Assembly: GCA_963801715.1 (NCBI GenBank)
Contig: CAWDGB010000015.1
Coordinates: 128,243 to 192,242 of the forward strand
Reading direction: 5' to 3'
DNA: 64,000 nt
Source of the DNA: CAVVJA01 sp963801715
GTDB lineage: Bacteria > Actinomycetota > Actinomycetes > Mycobacteriales > Jatrophihabitantaceae
The position numbers and the translations under genes are program-made. Under the pieces are notes generated by a model that was not told the DNA's origin, did not search any database, and saw only the letters and a program-made list of their open reading frames with translations. Numbering within the stretch: the first letter of the stretch is position 1; each line of letters starts with the position of its first letter. Positions 34,777 through 43,809 of the stretch are shown in pieces.

Positions 34777-36180
34777 TCAGTCAAGGTCGTCGTGGTGCAT
34801 CAGCCCGCGGGCGGCCTCGGCGACAGATCCTGACAACGACGGGTATACCCCGATTGTCGCCGCGACATCCGCTACGGTCAGACCACGTTGGATCGCCATC
34901 GTCAGCGGGAAGATCAGCTCCGACGCGTTGGGCGCGACCACGACCGCACCGACGATGATGCCAGTCATCTTGCGGGCGTACAGCTTGACGAACCCGGCAT
35001 CGGTGCCCTGCATCTTCGCCCGGGCGTTGGTGCGAAGCGGAAGCGTCACGGTTCGTGCCGCGAGTTCGCCGGAGGCGACCGCGGCGTAGCCGAGACCCAC
35101 GGTGGCGATCTCGGGATGCGTGAATACATTGGCCGCGACGGTCTTCAACCGCAGCGGGCTCACGGCCTCGCCGAGGGCGTGCCACATCGCGATCCGGCCC
35201 TGCATCCCAGCGACCGAGGCAAGCAGCAGCAGGCCGGTGCAGTCACCCGCGGCGTAGATCGATGGGACAGTCGTTCGCGAAACCCGGTCGACCGGGATGT
35301 AGCCCCGCTCGTCGAGATCGATGCCGACGTGCTCCAGGCCGAGACCGGCAGTGTTCGGCACCGAGCCAACGCACATGAGTGCGTGCGAACCGGTCACGGT
35401 CCGCCCGTCCTCGAGCTCTACGACGACGCCATCATCGACCCGCCGAACCGCGCTGGCCCGCGCCCGCCTCATCAGGGTGCCGCCTCGGGAGGTGAAGACC
35501 TGTTCCAGCACCTCGGCCGCGTCCGGATCTTCACTGGGCAACACCCGATCGCGGCTGGACACCAATGTCACCGGCACTCCGAGCTCGGAGTAGCCGCTCG
35601 CGAATTCCGCCCCGGTGACACCGGATCCGACGACCACCAATCGCTCGGGCAGGCCGGTGAGGTCATAGACGTCGCGCCAGGACAGAATCCGCTCACCGTC
35701 GGGTCGCGCCGCGGGCAGTATCCGCGGCGTGGCCCCGGTGCCGAGCAGCACGACGTCAGCTTCGAGGACCTCAGCCGATCGAGCTTCCGACCCGACCACC
35801 TCGAGCCGGTGAGCGCGGCCCGGTTGGTACGAGCTGAAGCGCGCCGATCCCGCGATGAGGGTGACGCCTTCTCGGAGCAGCCGGGCCCGGATGTCGTCGG
35901 ATTGCTGGTACGCAAGCTTCTTGATCCGGTCGTTCACGGCAATGACGTCGACCACCACGTCGCCGTCCCCGGTATAGAGGCCAAGCCGCGGCGCATCCCG
36001 GAAGGCGGTGACGCTCGCGCTGGTCGCGATCAGCGTCTTGCTGGGAACACAGTCGGTGAGCACACAAGCCCCGCCTACTCCGTCCCGCTCGACGAGCGTG
36101 ACCTCGGCGCCCAGCTCCACCGCCACCAGGGCGGATTCGTACCCGGCGGGGCCACCGCCCACGATGACGACGCGTGTCAT
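34777..36180 (-). CDS. lpdA: NAD(P)H-quinone dehydrogenase, LpdA family flavoprotein
   Basis: 467 residues from ATG 36180. FAD site VVIVGGGPAGYESALVAVELGAEVTLVE, disulfide-region-like ACVLTDCVPSK, NAD(P) site VVVGSGVTGAEFASGYSELGV, second FAD motif TVPSIYAAGDC, and a dimerisation domain (about 345-460). The CxxxxC pair is altered relative to true lipoamide dehydrogenases (GGACVLTDCVPSK), and the C-terminal catalytic HxxxxE is not evident. This fits the mycobacterial Rv3303c LpdA group, which reduces quinones rather than lipoamide. Upstream neighbour is the divergent gamma-glutamylcyclotransferase gene. Confidence 0.88.
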   Translation of the reverse strand: MTRVVIVGGGPAGYESALVAVELGAEVTLVERDGVGGACVLTDCVPSKTLIATSASVTAFRDAPRLGLYTGDGDVVVDVIAVNDRIKKLAYQQSDDIRARLLREGVTLIAGSARFSSYQPGRAHRLEVVGSEARSAEVLEADVVLLGTGATPRILPAARPDGERILSWRDVYDLTGLPERLVVVGSGVTGAEFASGYSELGVPVTLVSSRDRVLPSEDPDAAEVLEQVFTSRGGTLMRRARASAVRRVDDGVVVELEDGRTVTGSHALMCVGSVPNTAGLGLEHVGIDLDERGYIPVDRVSRTTVPSIYAAGDCTGLLLLASVAGMQGRIAMWHALGEAVSPLRLKTVAANVFTHPEIATVGLGYAAVASGELAARTVTLPLRTNARAKMQGTDAGFVKLYARKMTGIIVGAVVVAPNASELIFPLTMAIQRGLTVADVAATIGVYPSLSGSVAEAARGLMHHDDLD

Positions 36181-36225
36181 CACGCCATTGTCCCGTCTCG
36201 CGGCCGGGACGGCGAACGAAGTGGG

Positions 36226-36231
36226 TACGCT
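36226..36231 (+). promoter_or_regulatory. -10 box, leaderless gamma-glutamylcyclotransferase
   Basis: TACGCT, 8 nt before the GTG at 36240. Confidence 0.45.
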
Positions 36232-36239
36232 GCGCGGTC

Positions 36240-36710
36240 GTGGCACCCTCTAGCACGCTGTATGCCGCCTACGGATCCAACATGGACCCGGAGCAGATGC
36301 TCGAGCGCTGCCCGCACTCCCCGTTCGCCGGCACCGGATGGCTGACTGGTTGGCGATTGACGTTCGGCGGCGAGGATCTGGGGTGGGAAGGCGCACTTGC
36401 CACAATCGTCCCCACCGACGCTCCCGCGAGCGCCGTATTCGTGGCCTTGTACGAGTTGTCGCCCTACGACCACGAACGACTCGATCACTGGGAGTCAGCG
36501 GATACCGGCGTCTACAACCAGATTCACGTGCGCGTGTCCACCCTGGACGGCGATGTGCTGGCGATGGTCTACGTGCTCGACGCCTATGAGGGTGGCCTGC
36601 CGTCGGCCCGATACTTGGGGCTCATTGCCGAGGCCGCGGAGAAGGCCGGCGCGCCGGACGAGTACATCGCGGAGCTGCGAGCTCGTCCGTGCCGCTCGCT
36701 GGGGGACTAA
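36240..36710 (+). CDS. Gamma-glutamylcyclotransferase family protein
   Basis: 156 residues. Family signature LYAAYGSNMDPEQML near the N-terminus, with a beta-barrel continuing through GTGWLTGWRLTFGGED and ALYELSPYDHERLDHWES (the Glu of this segment is the likely catalytic acid). The fold cyclises gamma-glutamyl amines to 5-oxoproline; the substrate here is unknown. GTG 36240 is used since the leaderless promoter and family N-terminus agree. Confidence 0.85.
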   Translation: MAPSSTLYAAYGSNMDPEQMLERCPHSPFAGTGWLTGWRLTFGGEDLGWEGALATIVPTDAPASAVFVALYELSPYDHERLDHWESADTGVYNQIHVRVSTLDGDVLAMVYVLDAYEGGLPSARYLGLIAEAAEKAGAPDEYIAELRARPCRSLGD

Positions 36711-36728
36711 GGAGTGTCCCGCTCTCGA

Positions 36729-37946
36729 TCAGCGCCGCGGGTGCTGCAGTGCGGTGACGGCGAGATGGGTCATGAATCGCACGCCGATCGCCAGGGCGCG
36801 CTCGTCGATGTCGAACGCTGACTGGTGCAAGTCGACCCGCTGCGCACCTGGTGTGTGCACGCCGAGCCGAGCGAGGGCGCCCGGGGCATGGTCGAGGTAC
36901 CAAGCGAAGTCCTCGCCGCCCATGCTTTGCTCCGTCCCGGTGACCGCATTGGCGCCGAGGGCAGCCACGAGCGCAACGCGTTGCAGCTCCACGCTGGCGG
37001 CGTCGTTGACGACGGGTGGGACGCCGCGCAGGTAGTTGACCTCAGCGTGCGCCCCGGTCGGCACGACGAGCTGCTGCACGAGAGCCCGGACGATGCCCTC
37101 CACGCCGTCCCACGCGTCGCGATCCAGCAGCCGGATAGTGCCGCGGGCCACTCCGGATGACGGGATGGCGTTGCCGGCCTGCCCCGCCTGCACCGAGCCC
37201 CAAACCATGGACAACGCCGCCCGAGGATCGACGCGGCGGCTGAGCAGACCGGGCAGGTCGGTGATGACCCGGCCCAGCGCGTAGACGAGCTCCACCGTCA
37301 GTTGGGGCCGTCCGGTATGTCCTCCGGGACCGGACAACCGCACCTCGACGCTATCGCTCGCGGCAGTGATCGGACCGGACCGCAGCCCGATCTGACCTAC
37401 GTCTATCCGCGGATCGCAGTGCAGCGCGTAGACCTGCTCGACGTCGCGCATCCCCAAGCTGGCAATGACGTCGAGCGACCCGCCGGGCAGATGCTCTTCG
37501 GCCGGCTGGAAAAACAGCCGGATGGTGCCCGGCAAGCTCCCATCCGCGGCGAGCTCGGCCAACACCTCCGCCGTCGCCAGAAGGACCGCGGTATGCGCGT
37601 CGTGACCGCACGCGTGGCACACGCCCGGGACCTCCGAACGGTACGGGACGTCCTTCAGATCGGGTAGCGGAAGCGCGTCGATGTCCGACCGCAGCGCGAT
37701 CACGCGGCCGCCGGAACCGATGTTGCAGATGACCCCCGTACCGCTGGAGAGCACCACACCGGAGAGGCCGATCTCTTTGAGCCGCCGGACGATCAGATCA
37801 GTCGTGTGGTGCTCCTCGTACGCGACCTCCGGATGCCGGTGCAAGTCGTGTCGGGTGTCGATCAGATCGGACTCGTGTTCGGCGAGCCATTTGTCGAGAA
37901 CATCGGTTAGCCCGGGGCTCGTGGTTTCGGAAGATCCAACGCTCAT
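36729..37946 (-). CDS. M20-family amidohydrolase (AmiA/AmiB-like)
   Basis: 405 residues. Metal-dependent N-acyl amino acid hydrolase. Seen: LHRHPEVAYEEHHT, ALRSDIDALPL, metal ligands in CHACGHDAHTAV, PAEEHLPGG, the dimerisation domain SGPGGHTGRPQ and the C-terminal GGEDFAWYL. Start overlaps the stop of the carboxylate-amine ligase gene (ATGA), so the two are translationally coupled: a possible pairing of amide formation and hydrolysis. Substrate unknown. Confidence 0.9.
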   Translation of the reverse strand: MSVGSSETTSPGLTDVLDKWLAEHESDLIDTRHDLHRHPEVAYEEHHTTDLIVRRLKEIGLSGVVLSSGTGVICNIGSGGRVIALRSDIDALPLPDLKDVPYRSEVPGVCHACGHDAHTAVLLATAEVLAELAADGSLPGTIRLFFQPAEEHLPGGSLDVIASLGMRDVEQVYALHCDPRIDVGQIGLRSGPITAASDSVEVRLSGPGGHTGRPQLTVELVYALGRVITDLPGLLSRRVDPRAALSMVWGSVQAGQAGNAIPSSGVARGTIRLLDRDAWDGVEGIVRALVQQLVVPTGAHAEVNYLRGVPPVVNDAASVELQRVALVAALGANAVTGTEQSMGGEDFAWYLDHAPGALARLGVHTPGAQRVDLHQSAFDIDERALAIGVRFMTHLAVTALQHPRR

Positions 37947-39079
37947 AGAGTCAGGCCGTCGCGCATCTCAGCGAGCAGCAGATCGACGACCGCCGTGAGG
38001 TCGCCGTTGTTCGCCGCCGCAGCGGCCCGCTGCCGGTGGTAGCTCGCACCCCGCGCCATGAGTCGTGGGATGTCCTCTAGCTCCTCGGAACAGTCGAGGC
38101 GTCGGGCGATCGGGAGCAGGTCTTCGACGAGGTCCGTGATGGCGGTGGTCAGCGGCTGCACCCGACCGGTGTTGTCGACGACGATCTCCGCGTCCAACCC
38201 GTATCGAGCGGCGCGCCACTTGTTCTCTCGGACCAGCCACGGTCGCGGCTCGGGCAGGGTATAGCCATAGTCGAGCTGCCGGTCGAACCGTTCCACCAGG
38301 CATTGCGACAGGGCGGCGACGCAGGCGATCTCGTCCAACGTAGGCAGCCCGTCACAGATCCGCAGTTCGACCGTTCCGAAGCCTGGGTGCGGCCGGATGT
38401 CCCACCACACCTCGCGGATGGACTGAATCGCCTGTGAGGAGATCAGCGCGTCCATGTACTTCTCGAACGCGTCCCACCCCGACAGCTGGAACGGCAGGCC
38501 GGCGGTGGGCAGCGCCTCGAATACCTTGCTGCGATAAGACGCGAGCCCGGTATCCGAGCCGATCCAATATGGGCTGGACGCGGAAAGGGCCAAGAAGTGC
38601 GGGACGTAAGCGAGTAGACCGTTCAGGATCGGGATCGCCTTGTCAGGCGACCGGATCCCGCAATGCACATGGATGCCGAAGATCTGCAACTGGCGGGCCA
38701 TCCACTGATTGCGCTCCACGAGGGTGGCGTAGCGCTCGTCAGCGGTGATGCGTTGGGTCGCCCAGTCGGTCATTGGGTGCGTGCCAGAGCACATCACCCC
38801 TAGGTTGCGAGGCTCGGCGGCCTTGGCGACCTGGGCCACCGTCTCGGCCAGGTCGGCGCGCGCCTCGGCGACCGTCTGGCAGATCCCGGTAATGACCTCC
38901 ACGCAGGACTGCAACAGCTCGTGCTTCGCCTTGGGATGCACGCCGTCCCCGTTAGGCGAGATCGCTATCAAGATTTCATCGGCCCCGGCGGTGAGTTGCC
39001 TCGTATCGAGATCGACGAGCTCGAGCTCCCACTCCACGCCCAGGCTCGTTCGCTGTGAGGAGGAGAAATCGATGTGCAC
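37943..39079 (-). CDS. Glutamate-cysteine ligase-like carboxylate-amine ligase (YbdK/GCS2)
   Basis: 378 residues. GCS2-family ATP-dependent carboxylate-amine ligase: SLGVEWELELVD at the N-terminus, CVEVITGICQTVAEA, CSGTHPMTDW, FGIHVHCGI, ELRICDGLPT and ENKWRAARYGLDAEIV. Members form gamma-glutamyl or similar amide bonds, with weak glutamate-cysteine ligase activity in E. coli YbdK; true substrate here unknown. GTG start with a leaderless -10 box. Confidence 0.9.
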   Translation of the reverse strand: MHIDFSSSQRTSLGVEWELELVDLDTRQLTAGADEILIAISPNGDGVHPKAKHELLQSCVEVITGICQTVAEARADLAETVAQVAKAAEPRNLGVMCSGTHPMTDWATQRITADERYATLVERNQWMARQLQIFGIHVHCGIRSPDKAIPILNGLLAYVPHFLALSASSPYWIGSDTGLASYRSKVFEALPTAGLPFQLSGWDAFEKYMDALISSQAIQSIREVWWDIRPHPGFGTVELRICDGLPTLDEIACVAALSQCLVERFDRQLDYGYTLPEPRPWLVRENKWRAARYGLDAEIVVDNTGRVQPLTTAITDLVEDLLPIARRLDCSEELEDIPRLMARGASYHRQRAAAAANNGDLTAVVDLLLAEMRDGLTL

Positions 39080-39085
39080 GCCCGA

Positions 39086-39091
39086 AGCCTA
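39086..39091 (-). promoter_or_regulatory. -10 box, leaderless carboxylate-amine ligase
   Basis: TAGGCT on the minus strand, 6 nt before the GTG at 39079. Confidence 0.5.
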
Positions 39092-39109
39092 GTAGCTCGG
39101 CCGATGGAC

Positions 39110-40687
39110 TCAGAATGCGTCAGGGGGCCGATACGTTCCCCAGACGCCGCGCAACGCGTCGCAGACCTCACCAACGGTCGCGCGGGCCCGCAGGGCGTCC
39201 TTCATCGGATAGAGCACATTTGCCGCACCGGCGGCAGCCAGGACGAGCGCATCGAGGGCCTTGTCGACTGCCGCTGCGTCCCGGTCGGCGCGCAGCTCGG
39301 CCAGCCGATCGCGCTGGGCGACCTCGATAGCCGGATCGACCCGCAGCGGCTCGTAGGGCTCCTCGGTGTCGAGAACGTAACGGTTCAGCCCGACGACCAC
39401 CCGTTCCCCGGAGTCGATCTGCTGGGCCACGGCGTACGCCGACCGCTCGATCTCGCGCTTCTGAAAGCCCTGCTCGATGGCGGCGACCGCTCCCCCAAGC
39501 TCGTCGACCTGGTTCATCAGCTCATCGATGGCGGCCTCGATCGCATCCGTCATCGATTCGACGAGGTAGGACCCGGCAAGTGGGTCGACAGACGCGGTGA
39601 CGTCCGTCTCGTTGGCGAGTACCTGCTGGGTGCGCAACGCCAGCCGGGCTGCCTTCTCGGTCGGCAATGCGATCGCCTCGTCGAACGAGTTGGTGTGCAG
39701 CGACTGGGTTCCACCCAACACGGCGGCGAGGGCCTGCACCGACACCCGCACCAAGTTGACCTCGGGTTGCTGTGCGGTGAGCTGGACGCCAGCCGTTTGG
39801 GTGTGAAAGCGCAGCATCTGCGATCTCGGATTCGTCGCGCCGAATCGATCCCGCATAACCCGAGCCCAGGTCCGGCGGGCCGCGCGGAATTTCGCTACCT
39901 CCTCCAGCAGCGAGGTGCGCGCGACGAAGAAGAACGACAACCGCGGGCCGAAGTCGTCCACTCCCAGACCGGCTTGTAGCGCTGCCTCGACGTAGGCAAT
40001 GCCATCCGCGAGGGTGAAAGCGACCTCCTGCGCCGGTGTCGCTCCGGCCTCGGCCATGTGGTAGCCGGAAATCGAGATCGTGTTCCACCGCGGGAGCTCG
40101 TCCCGGCAGTAAGCGAAGATATCCGCGATCAGTCGCAGTGACGCCAGCGGCGGGTAGATGTACGTGCCGCGAGCGATGTACTCCTTCAGCACGTCGTTCT
40201 GGATCGTGCCGGTCAGTGCCGCGCCGGGTACACCTTGCTCTTCGGCGACGAGCTGGTAGAGCAGCAGCAACACCGCGGCGGGCGCGTTGATCGTCATCGA
40301 CGTGGATACCTTGTCCAACGGGATGCCGTCGAAAAGGATCCGCATGTCCTCGATGGAGTCGATCGCGACACCGACCTTGCCGACCTCACCCTGTGCCAGC
40401 GGGGCATCGGAATCCATGCCCATCTGGGTCGGCAGATCGAAAGCGACCGACAGCCCGGAGGTGCCCGCCTGCAGCAGCTGGTGATAGCGCGCGTTGGACT
40501 CGGCGGCCGTGCCGAAACCCGCATACTGGCGCATGGTCCACGGCCGCTCGGTGTACATCGTCGGATAGATGCCACGCGTGAACGGGTAAGCACCGGGCTC
40601 GCCTAGCCGCTCGTCCAGTCCGAACGCGATGTCCCCCGCGGCGTACAGCGGTTCGATCTCGAATCCGGATTCCGACTCGCGAGTCAC
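39110..40687 (-). CDS. Methylmalonyl-CoA mutase-type acyl-CoA mutase, large subunit
   Basis: 525 residues: the TIM-barrel substrate-binding domain only (YPFTRGIYPTMYTERPWTMRQYAGFG, SVAFDLPTQMGMDSD, SMTINAPAAVLLLLYQLVAEEQGV, SISGYHMAEAGATPAQE, GGTQSLHTNSFDEA). The B12-binding domain (DxHxxG) is absent, so a separate small subunit must supply cobalamin; none is in the window. The organisation matches isobutyryl-CoA mutase-like (IcmA) or archaeal-type enzymes. It could use methylmalonyl-CoA from AccD5, but isomer specificity cannot be read by eye. GTG start. Confidence 0.9.
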   Translation of the reverse strand: MTRESESGFEIEPLYAAGDIAFGLDERLGEPGAYPFTRGIYPTMYTERPWTMRQYAGFGTAAESNARYHQLLQAGTSGLSVAFDLPTQMGMDSDAPLAQGEVGKVGVAIDSIEDMRILFDGIPLDKVSTSMTINAPAAVLLLLYQLVAEEQGVPGAALTGTIQNDVLKEYIARGTYIYPPLASLRLIADIFAYCRDELPRWNTISISGYHMAEAGATPAQEVAFTLADGIAYVEAALQAGLGVDDFGPRLSFFFVARTSLLEEVAKFRAARRTWARVMRDRFGATNPRSQMLRFHTQTAGVQLTAQQPEVNLVRVSVQALAAVLGGTQSLHTNSFDEAIALPTEKAARLALRTQQVLANETDVTASVDPLAGSYLVESMTDAIEAAIDELMNQVDELGGAVAAIEQGFQKREIERSAYAVAQQIDSGERVVVGLNRYVLDTEEPYEPLRVDPAIEVAQRDRLAELRADRDAAAVDKALDALVLAAAGAANVLYPMKDALRARATVGEVCDALRGVWGTYRPPDAF

Positions 40688-40745
40688 CCGCTAAGCGTGC
40701 CATTGCCCCGGGTTGCCAGGCACTGGATGTGAGGGAGTCGGCCAC

Positions 40746-40751
40746 TAGGCT
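40746..40751 (+). promoter_or_regulatory. -10 box, leaderless purine nucleoside phosphorylase
   Basis: TAGGCT, 7 nt before the GTG at 40759. Confidence 0.5.
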
Positions 40752-40758
40752 CCTCGAC

Positions 40759-41550
40759 GTGACGGATCCCATGGTGTCGGCCCGGGAGGCCGCGCGATCT
40801 CTTGCGGAACGCTTGGGTAGCAGCGAGCACGACGTGGCCATCGTCCTCGGCTCCGGCTGGATACCGGCCGTCGACGCCCTCGGACCGGCGACAACCGACA
40901 TCGCGACGACCGAGTTGCCGGGTTTCCACCCGCCCGCGGTCGAGGGGCATGCCGGCCGGCTGCGCGCCGTCACGGTATCGGGCCGGCGGGTACTGGCCTT
41001 TCTCGGCCGCACGCATCTGTACGAGGGCGCCGGAATAGACGCGGTCGTGCATGGTGTACGGACGGCCGCCGCTGCCGGCTGCCGAACCGTCATCCTGACG
41101 AACGCCTGCGGTGCCCTGCGGTCCGACCTGCAGGTCGGTGACCCGGTGCTGATCCGAGACCACATCAACTTGACCTGGCAAACGCCGCTCGTTGGTCCGC
41201 GGTTCGTAGACCTGACCGACGTGTACTCGGCGCGACTGCGGGCCGTGGTGCGCGAGATCGATCCGTCGATCCCCGAAGGCGTCTACGCCATGTTCCACGG
41301 ACCGCAGTACGAGACGCCGGCGGAAGTACGCATGGCCGGCATCCTGGGTGCGGACCTGGTCGGGATGTCCACGGTGTTGGAGGCGATTGCCGCCCGCGCC
41401 GAAGGATGCGAGGTACTCGGCCTGTCGCTCGTGTCCAACCTGGCCGCCGGCCTCGCGGACCACCTCGACCACGAAGAGGTGCTCGCGGCCGGAAAGGCCG
41501 CAGCATCGCGAATGGGCGCGCTGCTCGCTGACGTCATCGGCCGGCTGTGA
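40759..41550 (+). CDS. deoD: Purine nucleoside phosphorylase
   Basis: 263 residues, trimeric-type (PNP-I). Cleaves purine (deoxy)nucleosides with phosphate to base and (deoxy)ribose-1-phosphate. Seen: VLGSGW phosphate loop, ELPGFHPPAVEGHAGRL, RTHLYEG, LTNACGALRSD, the MFHGPQYETPAEVRM substrate segment, and GMSTVLEAIAARAEG with SNLAAG. GTG 40759 is used because TAGGCT lies 7 nt upstream; a longer ATG-less extension to 40729 is unlikely. Followed 13 bp later by the mutase gene. Divergent from the acyl-CoA mutase. Confidence 0.92.
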   Translation: MTDPMVSAREAARSLAERLGSSEHDVAIVLGSGWIPAVDALGPATTDIATTELPGFHPPAVEGHAGRLRAVTVSGRRVLAFLGRTHLYEGAGIDAVVHGVRTAAAAGCRTVILTNACGALRSDLQVGDPVLIRDHINLTWQTPLVGPRFVDLTDVYSARLRAVVREIDPSIPEGVYAMFHGPQYETPAEVRMAGILGADLVGMSTVLEAIAARAEGCEVLGLSLVSNLAAGLADHLDHEEVLAAGKAAASRMGALLADVIGRL

Positions 41551-41563
41551 CCTGGCGCCACGC

Positions 41564-43168
41564 ATGGCGAGCCAGCTGACCGAACTAGCAGCCGACGTCT
41601 CGGCGTGGATCGCCGACGACGTCCACCCCGGCGACGCGGCCGAGCTGCAGGCATTGGTCGACGGTGGAGCGTGGGAACAGCTCGCCGATCGGTTCCGCGC
41701 TCCGATGACGTTCGGGACCGCGGGGCTGCGGGGGCCGCTGCGCGCCGGACCGAACGGGATGAATGCCACCGTCGTACGCCGGGCCGCGGGTGGGATTGCG
41801 ACCTGGCTGGCGAGAGCTGGCCACGGCGGCGGCGTGGTCGTGATCGGGTACGACGGCCGGTTCCGCTCGGCCGAGTTCGCGACTGACTCCGCGGCGGTCT
41901 TCGCGGCGGCCGGCTTCGACACTCGCGTGATGCCTCGACTGCTGCCGACCCCGGTGCTGGCGTTCGCCGTGCAGCACTTCGGGGCCGTTGCCGGCATCAT
42001 GGTCACCGCCTCGCACAATCCACCACAGGACAACGGTTACAAGGTCTACCTCGGCGACGGCGCCCAGCTCGCCCCGCCGACGGACACGTACATCGAAGCG
42101 GCGATTCGCGAGGTGGGTTCCACCCGAGCCATACCGACGTCAACCGGCTATACGGTTCTGGACGACGCGATCGTCGACGCGTACGTGGCCGCTGTCACCG
42201 GTCTGGTCGGTCCGCCGCGTACTGCATTGCGGATCGTGCACACGGCCATGCACGGCGTAGGCACCGAGATCGTCCTGCGGGCCTTTGCCGTGGCCGGATT
42301 CGAGCCACCGATGTCGGTAGGCCGTCAAGCGGCGCCAGACCCGCGGTTTCCAACGGTCGCGTTCCCGAATCCCGAGGAGCCCGGCGCGCTCGATCTCGCG
42401 TTGGCGCTCGCCCGGGACCGGGACGCCGATCTCGTCATCGCCAACGACCCAGACGCCGACCGCTGCGCCGTCGCGGTGCCGGAGGGTGGCGATTGGCGAA
42501 CTCTGCGGGGCGATGAGGTGGGCGTGCTACTGGCCGACGCCTTGCTCAGCCGGGGCGTTCGGGGTACGTACGCGACGACCATCGTCTCGTCCACCATGCT
42601 GCGCGCGCTGGCCGAGCGGCACGGGGTCGGTTACGCCGAGACGCTGACCGGTTTCAAGTGGATCATGCGCGCCGCTCCCGACATGGTGTTCGGCTACGAG
42701 GAAGCGCTCGGCTACGCGGTCGCGCCGAACATCGTGCGGGACAAGGACGGGATCAGTGCTGCGCTGCTCGTCGCCGAGCGAGCAGCTGCGCTCAAGTCGG
42801 CCGGTTCCTCGCTGGTGGATCGGCTGGATGACCTCGCCGCCGAATACGGGCGGTACCAGACCGATCAGGTCTCAGTGCGGGTCGACGAGCTCGCCGTGAT
42901 CGACGAGATCATGGCCCGGCTGCGGGCGGACCCGCCCGACCAGTTGCTCAGTCACCCGGTCAATGTCGCGGATCTGCTCCCCGACACTGATGCCTTGCGC
43001 TGGACGTTTCCCGGTGGCCGGGTCGTGCTACGCCCGTCCGGCACCGAACCGAAGCTGAAGGCCTATCTTGAGATGGTCGTCCCGGACGGCTCGCGGGCCG
43101 TTGCCGAGGCGCGGCTGGCGCAGCTGCGGTCCGAGGTTTCGGACCTGCTGGGTCAGTCGGACGAGTGA
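41564..43168 (+). CDS. pmmB: Phospho-sugar mutase (PmmB/PGM2-like; probable phosphopentomutase)
   Basis: 534 residues. Alpha-D-phosphohexomutase fold: FGTAGLRGPLRAG, phosphoserine loop TASHNP (Ser150), metal loop DPDADR, sugar loop GYEEALGY and phosphate-binding RPSGTEPKLK. FGTAGLRG is the form seen in the PGM2 / PmmB branch, which includes phosphopentomutases. Placement directly after PNP and near deoC suggests conversion of (deoxy)ribose-1-phosphate to the 5-phosphate; this is inference, and phosphomannomutase remains possible. Starts at ATG 41564. Confidence 0.9.
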   Translation: MASQLTELAADVSAWIADDVHPGDAAELQALVDGGAWEQLADRFRAPMTFGTAGLRGPLRAGPNGMNATVVRRAAGGIATWLARAGHGGGVVVIGYDGRFRSAEFATDSAAVFAAAGFDTRVMPRLLPTPVLAFAVQHFGAVAGIMVTASHNPPQDNGYKVYLGDGAQLAPPTDTYIEAAIREVGSTRAIPTSTGYTVLDDAIVDAYVAAVTGLVGPPRTALRIVHTAMHGVGTEIVLRAFAVAGFEPPMSVGRQAAPDPRFPTVAFPNPEEPGALDLALALARDRDADLVIANDPDADRCAVAVPEGGDWRTLRGDEVGVLLADALLSRGVRGTYATTIVSSTMLRALAERHGVGYAETLTGFKWIMRAAPDMVFGYEEALGYAVAPNIVRDKDGISAALLVAERAAALKSAGSSLVDRLDDLAAEYGRYQTDQVSVRVDELAVIDEIMARLRADPPDQLLSHPVNVADLLPDTDALRWTFPGGRVVLRPSGTEPKLKAYLEMVVPDGSRAVAEARLAQLRSEVSDLLGQSDE

Positions 43169-43217
43169 CGCGCCTTCGGGCCGGCACGCGAATCAGCGGA
43201 GAGGGTTTCCGATACCT

Positions 43218-43739
43218 ATGAGCGACATACGCGACCTACCTATGACGATGCTGGACGGTGCCGACACGACGTTCGGCGGCGCGGTCGGTGATCGCGCTGT
43301 GCTGGTGGTCAACGTGGCAAGTCAGTGCGGATTGACTCCGCAGTACTCCGATCTGGAAGCCCTGCACGAGGAGCTCGCGGAGCGGGGATTCACGGTCCTG
43401 GGCTTCCCCTGCAACCAGTTCGGAGGCCAGGAGCCGGGAACGTCGGAAGAGATCGCCGCGTTCTGCTCGACGACCTACGGGGTCACCTTTCCGCTGTCGG
43501 GCAAGATCGAGGTCAACGGACCGGGTCGGCATCCGGTCTATCAGGCGCTGACCGAGGTTGCCGACGAGCGCGGATACTCCGGTGATATCAGGTGGAACTT
43601 CGAGAAGTTCCTCATCAGCCCGGACGGTCGGATTACGGCCCGCTTCCATCACAAGACCTTGCCGAGCGCGACGCACGTGCGCGAGGCCATCGAGGCTGTC
43701 CTGCCGATACCGAGCGCTAGCTCGAACCCTCATTCGTGA
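43218..43739 (+). CDS. Glutathione peroxidase family protein (Cys type)
   Basis: 173 residues. Thioredoxin-fold peroxidase with catalytic Cys37 in NVASQCGLTPQY, Gln in GFPCNQFGGQEPG (with the likely resolving Cys), and WNFEKFLISPDG. Bacterial Cys enzymes usually use thioredoxin (or mycothiol-linked) reduction rather than glutathione. Its stop codon lies inside the left arm of a long palindrome (43733-43785). Confidence 0.9.
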   Translation: MSDIRDLPMTMLDGADTTFGGAVGDRAVLVVNVASQCGLTPQYSDLEALHEELAERGFTVLGFPCNQFGGQEPGTSEEIAAFCSTTYGVTFPLSGKIEVNGPGRHPVYQALTEVADERGYSGDIRWNFEKFLISPDGRITARFHHKTLPSATHVREAIEAVLPIPSASSNPHS

Positions 43740-43785
43740 TCTTGGACTTGATGTCGACATGTGGCATCAAGTCCAAGATCACGAA
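43733..43785. repeat. Dispersed intergenic palindrome, copy 3 (21-bp perfect arms)
   Basis: Left arm 43733-43753 and right arm 43765-43785 are perfect inverted repeats of 21 bp, with core GTGATCTTGGACTTGATG, and an 11-nt loop. It overlaps the glutathione peroxidase stop codon and separates it from a convergent gene ending at 43810. Likely acts as a bidirectional terminator here, but its sequence identity to copies 1 and 2 marks it as a repeat family. Confidence 0.8.
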
Positions 43786-43809
43786 GCGGAGGGCGCGGCG
43801 GCCGGGATG

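Noticed and set aside
34888..36345. 485-codon open frame antisense to lpdA
   Set aside because: Shadow frame; the opposite strand carries FAD and NAD motifs in order.
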